From an uncultured Bacteroidales bacterium (GTDB lineage Bacteria; Bacteroidota; Bacteroidia; Bacteroidales; Paludibacteraceae): a stretch of DNA of 64,000 bases. The stretch's first letter is position 1, and every line of letters begins with the position of its first letter. Both the position numbers and the translations under genes were made by a program. Below the pieces are notes generated by a model. The model was not told the DNA's origin and made no database searches. It saw only the letters and a program-made list of their open reading frames with translations. Where the stretch lies: NCBI GenBank assembly GCA_902800525.1, contig CADCEV010000005.1:83952-147951 (forward strand), in the 5' to 3' direction. Positions 53,601-61,074 of the stretch are shown piece after piece.

Positions 53601-53808
53601 CGTTCTCCATGTATTTCGTCACGTTGGTCTCCATCTCGGATGCCGACGCTCCCGGATAAGTGGTCATCACCGTGATATACGGCGGATCCATCTGCGGGAA
53701 CATATCTACCGGCAGCTTCATGAAGCTATAAATACCGATCACGATGACTGCGATAAAGATCAACGCCGTCGTCACCGGTTTTTGTATTGCTGATTTATAA
53801 ATTGCCAT
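50629..53808 (-). CDS. RND efflux pump permease (AcrB/MexB-like)
   Basis: A 1,059-residue inner-membrane drug/proton antiporter of the HAE1 type. N-terminus KPVTTALIFIAVIVIGIYSF, porter motif KLPVDMFPQMDPPYITV, proton-relay pair in GMVVDDAIVVLENI (two Asp in helix 4), second half IEETLKTARQLETRF and GRSLDMIGALGIVLLVGIVV, with twelve membrane helices and two large periplasmic loops. It works with the adjacent MFP and TolC proteins to expel hydrophobic compounds. The stop codon lies in a repeat; the spacer to the MFP gene is also repeat. Confidence 0.95.
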   Translation of the reverse strand: MAIYKSAIQKPVTTALIFIAVIVIGIYSFMKLPVDMFPQMDPPYITVMTTYPGASASEMETNVTKYMENALTSVDHLKHITSQSKDNMSMVMLELEWGANMDEAVNDVRSYVDMTKSNLPDNCGTPMIFKLSTSAMPVAQYSITADETYAGLDKILNDEVIPQLNHINGIGNISLSGAPDRYVYIDIDQEKLDAYGLTIEQVGQVVQANNLNLSSGTVKMPQEQYQMQVRSEYIESSEIGDLMVTMTPQGQQVFIRDIATVRDTIKDLSLDEKTNGREAVRLIIAKQTGANTVQVCKEVREELAKIQKQLPSDVKIEKIYDLSDSIQNSINSLEESVLYALLFVVLVVLFFLGKWRATIIIGITIPIALIVAFIYLGVADSSLNIISLCSLTIAIGMVVDDAIVVLENITRHVERGEDPHEAAIYATNEVWVSVIATTLVLVAVFVPLTMLTGMAGIMFHELGWIVTVVCCTSTVVAISLTPMLCSKLLKAKKVHVDENGNLIDDEAGKKSWYDKTVVRMLDKIDALYAQSLGWCLKHKALTILFIFGIFAASLVPVFTGKIGTDFMQEQDNGRLTVTVKLQRGTRIEETLKTARQLETRFMVLVPEIELINTSAGSNDDATIAALFSSTMNNKISMNVRLPKKWERDKTIWEIAEILRQEMARYPEIVEYQCKVASNGPGGGDGNTVNVEIYGYDFDKTSQLADQTRRLCMQLPGARDVNISREDDRPDIKITIDKEKASRLGLSSATVSTYLRNRVAGMNCGYLKDDGSEHDIVVRLQEEDRNSISDVMNITIPTPTGKKVKLSEVATIGEYWAPPTIERKSRQRIVTVKVTPYNTSLGELAGQIEANVLPQLDLPVGYSTHLAGNYEEQQDTFKDMTLLLALIVLLVYITMASQFESLRMPFIIMLTIFPALTGVILALFITGRSLDMIGALGIVLLVGIVVKNGIVLVDYINLMRERGNELNTAIILSGRSRIRPILMTAFTTILGMVPMAVSSGEGAEMWQPLGIVVIGGLTVSTFLTLYLVPVLYGSMTKHGDRDKQEALRKKFIFMDIKVKK

Positions 53809-53934
53809 AAATGTATTTACGATTTAACGATGAACACTTTTCCGATTTAACGATTGATTTACGATTGAGTTTAATTGTACAATTTGTTAAATCGTCAATA
53901 ACTCGTACCTCGTCAATCGTCCAATCGTCAATTA
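53809..53934 (-). repeat. TTGACGA-type array between MFP and RND genes
   Basis: ATTTAACGA octads and, at 53903-53932, 30 bp identical (inverse orientation) to the core of the copies at 5812 and 9505. It supplies the MFP stop codon (53932-53934). Confidence 0.88.
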
Positions 53935-54939
53935 CTCCACTACATTGATTTTAACACCATCTACCAACTTGTGCTGGCCGGTAGTCACCACTTCCACACC
54001 GGGTACGATCTCCGGCGCGATAATCTCTATATCCTGGTCAAAACGCTGACCCAAGGTCACTGCCACACGTTTGGCATGTCCGCCTTCGTTGATGAACACA
54101 TAGCGGTCGTTCGCGCCGACGAGTTTCTCTACGCTCTGGTAAGGAACGATCATCGCGTTCGCCTTGCCCAAACCGATAGTGGTCGTTACGTACATACCCG
54201 GACGAAGCAGGTTCTTGTTGTTCGGAATAACGATCTTGCATTGGAAAGTGTGGCTTTGCGGATCAACGGTCGGATAAACGACCTCTACCGTTGCCGGGAA
54301 CACTTTGTCCGGATAGATCTCCGATGTCAGCGACAATTTCATACCCTCCTTGAATTTCGGGAAATACGTCTCCGGGATAGCCACGAGTGCTTTCAGTTTG
54401 TCGATCTGCGTCAGAATCAGGATCGGTTGACCGCTGTAGAGCTCGCCGTCCTCGTAGTTCTTAGCAGAGATAACACCCGCAAACGGAGCCTTCACATACG
54501 TATTGGTCTCCAAAAAATCCAACTGCTCTTTGGTCGAGTTATACTGCGTAATGATCTGGTCATACTGCTGACGGGTAGCCGAACCCGAACGGAGCAGCTG
54601 GGTAATACGGTTTTTCTCAATCTCCAAATTGGACATCGTGATCTTGGTCGTTTTGTACTGCGTTTGGTCCATGCGAACAAGGTTGTCACCTTTCTTTACC
54701 TTGTCGCCCACTTCACGGTAGATGTGCTCGATCTTGCCTGTCAGCGAAGGAGCCACATTCTGCGTCAAATAACCTTGCAGGTTTGTGGACACATTGATCA
54801 CACGCTCTATCTCACGCGGCTGAAGTACCGTCGTGCGCACTTGCTCCACGCGCTCTTCTTCTTGCGTTACCGCGGTTTCCTTTTGCCCGCAGCTCACGAG
54901 CGTCAAAGCTGCAAGGAGATAAAAAATGTTCTTTTTCAT
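53932..54939 (-). CDS. RND efflux periplasmic adaptor (MFP)
   Basis: A 335-residue membrane-fusion protein, probably a lipoprotein (IFYLLAALTLVSCGQKE). It has the usual order: lipoyl half EIERVINVSTNLQGYLTQNV with YREVGDKVKKGDNLVRMD, a short coiled-coil hairpin (NLEIEKNRITQLLRSGSATR), the second half KAPFAGVISAKNYEDGELYS, a beta-barrel and a membrane-proximal domain. It links the RND pump with TolC. It lies between the two genes in the operon. Confidence 0.93.
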   Translation of the reverse strand: MKKNIFYLLAALTLVSCGQKETAVTQEEERVEQVRTTVLQPREIERVINVSTNLQGYLTQNVAPSLTGKIEHIYREVGDKVKKGDNLVRMDQTQYKTTKITMSNLEIEKNRITQLLRSGSATRQQYDQIITQYNSTKEQLDFLETNTYVKAPFAGVISAKNYEDGELYSGQPILILTQIDKLKALVAIPETYFPKFKEGMKLSLTSEIYPDKVFPATVEVVYPTVDPQSHTFQCKIVIPNNKNLLRPGMYVTTTIGLGKANAMIVPYQSVEKLVGANDRYVFINEGGHAKRVAVTLGQRFDQDIEIIAPEIVPGVEVVTTGQHKLVDGVKINVVE

Positions 54940-54985
54940 ATCTGTTTTAGTAATTTAGTCTATATTCTATCAGACCGAAGCGGTC

Positions 54986-56329
54986 TTATTTGTTCAAAAA
55001 CTCCTCCAGATCCGCCTGCGCGTTGATCAGTGTCAACATCGCGTTCACATAAGTCGATTGCGCATTGATCAGGTCGTTCGACGCGTTGGTCAACTCCAAG
55101 TTGGACGCTGCGCCCCATTTGAATTTCTCCGTCGCGGAATTGAACACACGCTGCGACACCTCGATATTATCTTTCTCGTTGATATAAGTCTCGTACGCGT
55201 TCGTCAGGTTAAAGCACAACTGACGGTATTGGATAGCCAAGTTATCCGTCATCTCCGAAAGGGTGTTCTTCGCCTCTTCATAAGCGATCTTTTTCTCGAT
55301 CACACCTGCCGCGCGTTTACCGGACGACCAAAGCGGCATTGCCACACGCACTTGCACGGTATTCGGCGGCGTCATACGCATACCGCCTTCGCCGTAGTAC
55401 TGCTGGTTCGAATAGTTATACGCCAGACTAATCGTCGGTCCGTAAGCCCAGCTCGCCATATGTACATTGCGTTTCGCCAACTCCGCAGACTTGGCTACTT
55501 GCTGATAATTGAGGTTGTTACGGATATCAAAATCGGTTGCCAACAGCGTCAGCACACGCTCCGGGGACAATATATGATCAATATTGTCCGTCAGCGTCAA
55601 CTCTGTCTCTACCGGCACGTCCAACAGCACTTTCAAACTGTTCGTAGCCAACTCGATATTACGTTTCTGCGTATTGATATTATTCTTCAGCGTGTTCACG
55701 CGCACACGGATCTGGTCAGCAGAAGTCTGCTCTGCTGCGCCGGCATTCACCGCATTCTGCGTGATACGCTCCAAGTTCTGGATATTGTTCAGACTTGAAT
55801 CCAACAGGTTAGTGATACTCTGTAACGCCAATACCGACACATAGCTGCTCATAATACTGCTGCGCAACTCGTCTTCGGATTTCTCCAAAGCGATCTTCTT
55901 CATGTCGATTGCGATGTTATTGAGCAATGCGCCCACAACGCCTTGACCGTTGATGCCGATAGAAGCGGTTACACCTAACGCACCCACATTCGGCATGTTG
56001 ATGTTGATCTTGTTGCCCATCATCGTCATCTCGGCGGTATAGCCGCAGTAGTTACTGTATGTGTAACTTCCGTCCGCTTGCGGCAACATAGCAGCGATAG
56101 TCTGCCACCTTTGCGCATAGGCCTCTTGGACGGCTAACGAAGCATTTTTCAACGTCCGGTTTTGCTTTACTGCATAATCCTGTGCTTCGCTCAGACTCAA
56201 ACTCAATGAGGCAGGAATCTCTTCCTGGCTTCTTGGCTTTTGGTCTTTTGCAGCAGCCAACACACGGTCTTCCGCCATCATCGTAACACTCATCACAAGT
56301 GCCATCATCAAAAATAAACTCTTTTTCAT
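54986..56329 (-). CDS. TolC family outer-membrane efflux protein
   Basis: A 447-residue outer-membrane channel. Signal peptide KKSLFLMMALVMSVTMMA, then two structural repeats of the OEP family with long helices (SLSLSEAQDYAVKQNRTLKN, IQNLERITQNAVNAGAAEQT and RVFNSATEKFKWGAASNLEL, INAQSTYVNAMLTLINAQAD). It forms the exit duct of the RND pump. The 46-bp gap to the MFP gene carries no promoter, which supports one operon. Confidence 0.93.
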   Translation of the reverse strand: MKKSLFLMMALVMSVTMMAEDRVLAAAKDQKPRSQEEIPASLSLSLSEAQDYAVKQNRTLKNASLAVQEAYAQRWQTIAAMLPQADGSYTYSNYCGYTAEMTMMGNKININMPNVGALGVTASIGINGQGVVGALLNNIAIDMKKIALEKSEDELRSSIMSSYVSVLALQSITNLLDSSLNNIQNLERITQNAVNAGAAEQTSADQIRVRVNTLKNNINTQKRNIELATNSLKVLLDVPVETELTLTDNIDHILSPERVLTLLATDFDIRNNLNYQQVAKSAELAKRNVHMASWAYGPTISLAYNYSNQQYYGEGGMRMTPPNTVQVRVAMPLWSSGKRAAGVIEKKIAYEEAKNTLSEMTDNLAIQYRQLCFNLTNAYETYINEKDNIEVSQRVFNSATEKFKWGAASNLELTNASNDLINAQSTYVNAMLTLINAQADLEEFLNK

Positions 56330-56339
56330 ATCTATAAAT

Positions 56340-56407
56340 TCTATTCTTTCAACTTTAAACTTTCAACTAGAAGACTTCTCTCAACTCTCAACTCTCATCT
56401 CTCAACT
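56340..56407 (-). repeat. CTTTCAA/CTCTCAA heptad arrays between tetR and tolC
   Basis: Units CTTTCAA, CTTTAAA, CTTTCAA (56347-56367) and CTCTCAA, CTCTCAA, CTCTCAT, CTCTCAA (56378-56405). They end at the TetR stop region. Confidence 0.88.
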
Positions 56408-57007
56408 TTACATATACAACTTCATCCCCTCTTCACTCAGCACGCCGCGAACGAATATATCCATCGCTGTGTGCCCCAACTGATGCATGTTATGACCATG
56501 TCCCTCTATCTCCTCAAAATCGCGAATCGCATCGCTATGTATCTTGGCCATCAACACCGCTGTTAATTCTATATTAAGGTTCGCGCGCACGAGACCCTCT
56601 TGCAAACCCTGCTCCAAATAGCGCATGATATATTCCTTCTGTGTACGGAAACACTCCGTCTGAAAATCCGCAAACTGACGGGGATAATACTTCTTCAGGT
56701 CATATACCAACTGCGGTACACGCCGTACATCGTTCTTCTCCGCCTCTTGGTGTTTCAAAAATCGTGCCACTAACTTGCGGAAATCCTTCATCTGAAGCAG
56801 TTCCTCCATCTTACCCGCAATATAGAGCACATTGCTGTGCAACAACTGCGCCACCAACTCGTCTTTGGACTCGAAATACACATAAAAGGTCTTTTTCGAA
56901 ATGCCCAATTCCCGACAGATATCATCTATCGAGACACTACGAATACCAAGGCGGAAGAACATCTCGCCTGCTTTCTTGATTATGTTACACTTCTGATCAT
57001 CGGACAT
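56408..57007 (-). CDS. TetR/AcrR family transcriptional regulator
   Basis: A 199-residue regulator. N-terminal HTH RSVSIDDICRELGISKKTFY preceding VYFESKDELVAQLL, then a helical ligand-binding domain. It is the first gene of the tetR-tolC-MFP-RND-PII-like operon and probably represses its own promoter until an exported compound binds. The efflux substrate could be the NRPS product made on the other side of the shared terminator, but this is an inference from position. Confidence 0.92.
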   Translation of the reverse strand: MSDDQKCNIIKKAGEMFFRLGIRSVSIDDICRELGISKKTFYVYFESKDELVAQLLHSNVLYIAGKMEELLQMKDFRKLVARFLKHQEAEKNDVRRVPQLVYDLKKYYPRQFADFQTECFRTQKEYIMRYLEQGLQEGLVRANLNIELTAVLMAKIHSDAIRDFEEIEGHGHNMHQLGHTAMDIFVRGVLSEEGMKLYM

Positions 57008-57034
57008 CTGTCATCCTTTCTGTTTTATCGTCAT

Positions 57035-57089
57035 TTTCGCGGGTATTTCGTGGGCATTTCGCGGGTTTTTCGCGGGTCTTTCGGGATCT
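57035..57089 (-). repeat. Five tandem 11-bp units in the TetR leader, TTTCGCGGGTA
   Basis: TTTCGCGGGTA, TTTCGTGGGCA, TTTCGCGGGTT, TTTCGCGGGTC, TTTCGGGATCT. The array lies in the transcribed leader between promoter and tetR. It is the third 11-bp array of the window. Confidence 0.9.
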
Positions 57090-57140
57090 CACTCCGTTTT
57101 TTCTACCTTCTACATGCACACTTTACCCCAAAAACAGGTG

Positions 57141-57172
57141 CAAAGGTACAACTTTTTTTTGACATACGCAAG
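57141..57172 (-). promoter_or_regulatory. Promoter of the efflux operon
   Basis: On the minus strand CTTG (57169-57172) and TACCTTTG (57141-57148), 20-bp spacer, extended CTTGCGTATGTC. The leader of about 130 nt contains the 11-bp array. Confidence 0.8.
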
Positions 57173-57251
57173 AAAAAAGGAAACTTTTCGAGTGCAAAAA
57201 GTTTCCCTGTAAACTGTACTTTGCAAAATCGCTGTTCTTTGCAATATATAC

Positions 57252-60200
57252 TTATCGTACCCGCTGACCTGTCACATCATAAACCCGGTCGTCCAAAACG
57301 ATATACATCTGTCCGTTGATCAGCATTTTCCGCGCTTTTATACGCACTTCCTCGGTTTCCAACGCCGTTGCAGGACTTATCGAGCAATCCAAAGTAGTGG
57401 AATAATAGGTTTTTTGGATGATGCTTTCTTGCTGCTTGTACAGATAAATCGGTGCGTCTTGGCCGATGTAATAAGACCAATAAGCTTTTGTCTTATAATA
57501 CTCTATTTGTCGTTCGGGATAAGTCGTAGAACTGAATACCCAAACTCCCTCGCTGACAGTATAAGTAAATTTATTCGTCTCCGTATTGTCACCTAATTTG
57601 ATATTGTAATAAGTCTTCCCATTTTTGACACTTTGCTCAATATAGAGGTAACCTGCCGCGCTATTATTTAACGTTATAGTTCCGGCATTTTCATCAATCT
57701 GCCATATAATCTTACTACTGTCGGTGGTGATCACTCCCTCATTTTCCGTCACTTCTACGGATCCGAGATAATAGTTATTCTTCCAATCCGTACTCATTGC
57801 CAGCAACTTATTCGTGTCCGCCACCAGCAAATAATTGGCATCAGTTAACTCGTCTTTACTGATTATCTTCTTATACTGATTGGTGAGTCCTATTTCGGCA
57901 TCGTCGGTCTTCGTATAAACGGCATAGTAATTTACATTCAAAGCAGGCACTATCGTCGGCGTACTAACCTCCGGCTCAGCAGTATTATCTGCCGAATACT
58001 GCATGGTACTCCACCCCACGAAACTATATCGCTCGCAACTCTCCGGATCGGCAAGTCCCACTATCTCCTCTCCAGCATAATCGGTCACACTCATATATAC
58101 CGCCACACCGTTCCAGAATGTCAGCGTGTACTTCGGATCTTCTTTCCAAACGGCATACAAATCCACATCCGCTGCGGGAACAATCATGCCGCCATCGTTA
58201 TACGCTTTGCTGCCACCTGCACTCAAAGACCAGCCTTCGAACGAATAGTGCAAGCGCACAAACGGGTTCGCCTCCAATTCGGTCTCGGTGTTTTGCAAGG
58301 TCTCCTGCACACGCGTCTGACCCTTTCCGTCATTGGAGTGATACGTGATCGTCACTTTCTTGGCAGTCAAGCAACTCAACCCATAGTTCGTATAAGTCAC
58401 CTTTCCGCTCTGTTTGTACAGCGACAGCGCACCGCCTGTTGCTGTTGCATAGCAAGCAAAGCCATAAGTGCCGTTATTACGCAGAGTGGCATTCACGCCT
58501 CCTGCGGTATTCGCCTTGTTCACAAACTCATAAGTTGCTGTTCCGCTAACCGTCCACTGTGATTTATCATCCGTGCCGTCCTCCAAGAGTTGGGCTTGAT
58601 TCTTGGTTCCCGTACTTGCAGCATACTTATTCTCCTGGGCATTGTAGATCCGCCAATATCCGTTGATCTGCGCCAAATGCCAAATGATGGATGCATCCTC
58701 TGTAGCTATCTTGTCCGCACTCACACTAACTTCTGCATAACCGAGACGACTGCTTGCTACCTCGGCCTTCATCGCCTTGCCGTTATAATAGATCACATAA
58801 TCGCCTTCCGTCAGATCGCCGCTATACAGGGCAAACTCACCGCCGCCGTCTTCCGTTTCCTTGTCCGCATAAACGGCATAGTACGTCGCTGCCTTGGAAG
58901 CAGCTGGAATAGTGGCCGCCGTGTACAACTCTGCCGGTTTCTCACTCACCGTACTGCTCGTCGTCCAGCCCACAAACACGCGGCTCTCCGAACAATCCGT
59001 CACACTCGGCGCACTCGGACGAAGACCCTTAGTCACTTCCGACGTGGATTTCTTGCCGTCCACACTCCATGTAATCGTGTATTTGGTCGGGGGTACAGGC
59101 GTGTCGCTGCAATCCAGATTGAATGCCTCGCCTTGACGAACACCCCAGATATACTCTGCCAGACACGGATAATCGATGAACGGATTCCTGTTGCCTTGCA
59201 GCTCATAAACAGTGTTCATACGTACGCGCTCTTTCTCGCTCACAGGATCATTGCGGTGCCACTCTAACAGCAAGTCACGCGTCAACGGCAGGAACTCATG
59301 CCAATCGCTGTTCGTCATATGATTAGGAACGGCCTCTGCCTGCCATACAGCCGTGTCGCCATAAGCCATCGCGATATAGAAGAACGCACGCGCAAAATCT
59401 CCCTTATACTCATCGGGCGGACAGAATACTTCCAAATTATCCCTGCCGGCATCCTTGCCGTTTACCCAAACGCCGTTATTGAACGTAGTGTCTGTCGGTA
59501 CGCCCGGACCGCGGTTGCTCTTACTGCGGTTAGCTGAATAATCCGATGGAACTAAATGATGCAAATCGCAATAAGCGTGTGCATTACCCGCCTTGCCGCC
59601 AAACCACGAGTTCGGGAACATATGCTCAATATCGCAATCTGTCACGCTCGCGGTCATGTCACTCGGATTAAAATACCGCTTGTTGTTCGAATACATATCT
59701 ACCACGCTGTTATCCGCTTCATTACGATCCGTGTACCAGAACGCATCCCATGTGTTGTTCCTTCCGCTGCCGTACGAATAACGCTTCGTGTAATGAGACC
59801 ACGTCACCTCAGCCAACTTGGATTTCAAAAGCGAATCGCTCAATCCTTCCACCGGCGCATAATAATCCGGATCGAGCGGATCGACACTGCTGCCGTCCTT
59901 ACTACCATCGCTCACACCGGGCACAAAAGCCGTCTCAAACGAACCGACCGCGTTGCTCACATCGAAACTCTGTCCCTTTTTCTCACCCCATAAATATTCC
60001 ACCAAGATAGGATAGTCCACAAACGGGTTACGATTATGCTGGAGCTTCTCCACACCGGTATTACGGGCAATCTCTTTCGCTGACACTTTATCCTCGCGAT
60101 GCCATTTCAGGAAAGTCTGTACGGCTGCATCTGATAAACCGTAGTTCGTGCTCAAACTGCCGCTGAACATCTCGTTGGAACTCCATGCCGTTACCGGATA

Positions 60201-60824
60201 CTCATTTCCGCTTCCGCTACTATATGCCCGGCATTCATTCGAAGTGGCATATCGAACTGCCATATACATGATGGCACGTGCGATATCACCTTTATACTGA
60301 TCATCCGGCTCAAAAACTTTAACAGAAGAACTATACGCATAACTCGCGTTGCCTAATTGACCAAGCGCACTGGATCCATTAGTTACACCATTCCAAGTTG
60401 TCGTATTATTCGTCTCTCCGAAGGCATAGTTGGAACGTACCGCATTCACTTTGCCGTCCGTCAAGAACAAATGGTGTCTATCCCCTACTTGCGGAGACGC
60501 AGAGTTAAACAAAGATTGAGGAACAGTATGCTCGCGGTTATAGCATCCACACACGCCACTGTAGTTGCCGCATTGACCGCTCACTTCAGTCCATCCGCAG
60601 GTGGAATACATATCCAACACCTCATGATCCACGATGTCAATATCATCAAAACTCCAATTATACCCAACAGCGGTTGTATGATGCGTATATACCAAAGAAG
60701 TCACTGCGCTACGCAGTGTTCCGTCTTGTTTGCCGTTCAGCGATGAATAATAATTTTGATCAACCGCAAAAACCACTTGCGCCATAAAAACAAGCGCCAA
60801 CAAAGAAATAAAATTTCTTTTCAT
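57252..60824 (-). CDS. Secreted protein with two endonuclease I domains
   Basis: A 1,190-residue exported protein. Signal peptide NFISLLALVFMAQVVFA. Two endonuclease I (NucM/EndA type, beta-beta-alpha metal) domains follow: first about 20-310 with NREHTVPQS, GDRHHLFLTDGKVNAVRSN; second about 325-600 with CDIEHMFPNSW, DLHHLVPSDYSANRSKSN and NPFIDYPCLAEYIWG. Both have catalytic His and Asn residues, so both may be active. InlB-like repeats (RVFVGWTTS, YSFEGWSLSAGG, YSFVGWSTM) and the tail NGQMYIVLDDRVYDVTGQ complete it. The likely role is extracellular DNA or RNA degradation for nutrition or defence. Own promoter. Confidence 0.9.
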   Translation of the reverse strand: MKRNFISLLALVFMAQVVFAVDQNYYSSLNGKQDGTLRSAVTSLVYTHHTTAVGYNWSFDDIDIVDHEVLDMYSTCGWTEVSGQCGNYSGVCGCYNREHTVPQSLFNSASPQVGDRHHLFLTDGKVNAVRSNYAFGETNNTTTWNGVTNGSSALGQLGNASYAYSSSVKVFEPDDQYKGDIARAIMYMAVRYATSNECRAYSSGSGNEYPVTAWSSNEMFSGSLSTNYGLSDAAVQTFLKWHREDKVSAKEIARNTGVEKLQHNRNPFVDYPILVEYLWGEKKGQSFDVSNAVGSFETAFVPGVSDGSKDGSSVDPLDPDYYAPVEGLSDSLLKSKLAEVTWSHYTKRYSYGSGRNNTWDAFWYTDRNEADNSVVDMYSNNKRYFNPSDMTASVTDCDIEHMFPNSWFGGKAGNAHAYCDLHHLVPSDYSANRSKSNRGPGVPTDTTFNNGVWVNGKDAGRDNLEVFCPPDEYKGDFARAFFYIAMAYGDTAVWQAEAVPNHMTNSDWHEFLPLTRDLLLEWHRNDPVSEKERVRMNTVYELQGNRNPFIDYPCLAEYIWGVRQGEAFNLDCSDTPVPPTKYTITWSVDGKKSTSEVTKGLRPSAPSVTDCSESRVFVGWTTSSTVSEKPAELYTAATIPAASKAATYYAVYADKETEDGGGEFALYSGDLTEGDYVIYYNGKAMKAEVASSRLGYAEVSVSADKIATEDASIIWHLAQINGYWRIYNAQENKYAASTGTKNQAQLLEDGTDDKSQWTVSGTATYEFVNKANTAGGVNATLRNNGTYGFACYATATGGALSLYKQSGKVTYTNYGLSCLTAKKVTITYHSNDGKGQTRVQETLQNTETELEANPFVRLHYSFEGWSLSAGGSKAYNDGGMIVPAADVDLYAVWKEDPKYTLTFWNGVAVYMSVTDYAGEEIVGLADPESCERYSFVGWSTMQYSADNTAEPEVSTPTIVPALNVNYYAVYTKTDDAEIGLTNQYKKIISKDELTDANYLLVADTNKLLAMSTDWKNNYYLGSVEVTENEGVITTDSSKIIWQIDENAGTITLNNSAAGYLYIEQSVKNGKTYYNIKLGDNTETNKFTYTVSEGVWVFSSTTYPERQIEYYKTKAYWSYYIGQDAPIYLYKQQESIIQKTYYSTTLDCSISPATALETEEVRIKARKMLINGQMYIVLDDRVYDVTGQRVR

Positions 60825-60862
60825 ATTATCAAGTCTCTTTTGTTTCTAATTTATTGAGCCTG

Positions 60863-60894
60863 CAAAGTTAGTGTTTTTTTTTGACATACGCAAA
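60863..60894 (-). promoter_or_regulatory. Promoter of the double-nuclease gene
   Basis: On the minus strand TTTG (60891-60894) and TAACTTTG (60863-60870), 20-bp spacer, extended TTTGCGTATGTC. Confidence 0.85.
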
Positions 60895-60966
60895 TTTTTT
60901 TTCACTTTTCACCGTTTTCGCCTTAATTCTCTCCTTTTCCCCCCTCATCGCACTTGAATGCGCATT

Positions 60967-60998
60967 CAAAAAAGAAGGAGCCGCATTGCTGCAACTCC
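60967..60998 (-). terminator. Terminator of the OB-repeat protein gene
   Basis: Minus-strand GGAGTTGC/GCGGCTCC stem (two G-T pairs), loop AGCAAT, then TTCTTTTTTG. It lies 77 bp after the stop codon; a GTCAATT heptad array and a TTTGGC/GCCAAA hairpin lie in between. Confidence 0.85.
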
Positions 60999-61074
60999 TC
61001 CTCCAATGATCAACTTTCAAAATTTGGCTCTGCCAAATAATCGTGCCTTTAGGCTAAGAATTGTCAATTGTCAA

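Noticed and set aside
53971-55026. 351-aa + strand frame opposite the MFP gene
   Set aside because: It is the antisense of well-supported MFP codons and has no independent support.
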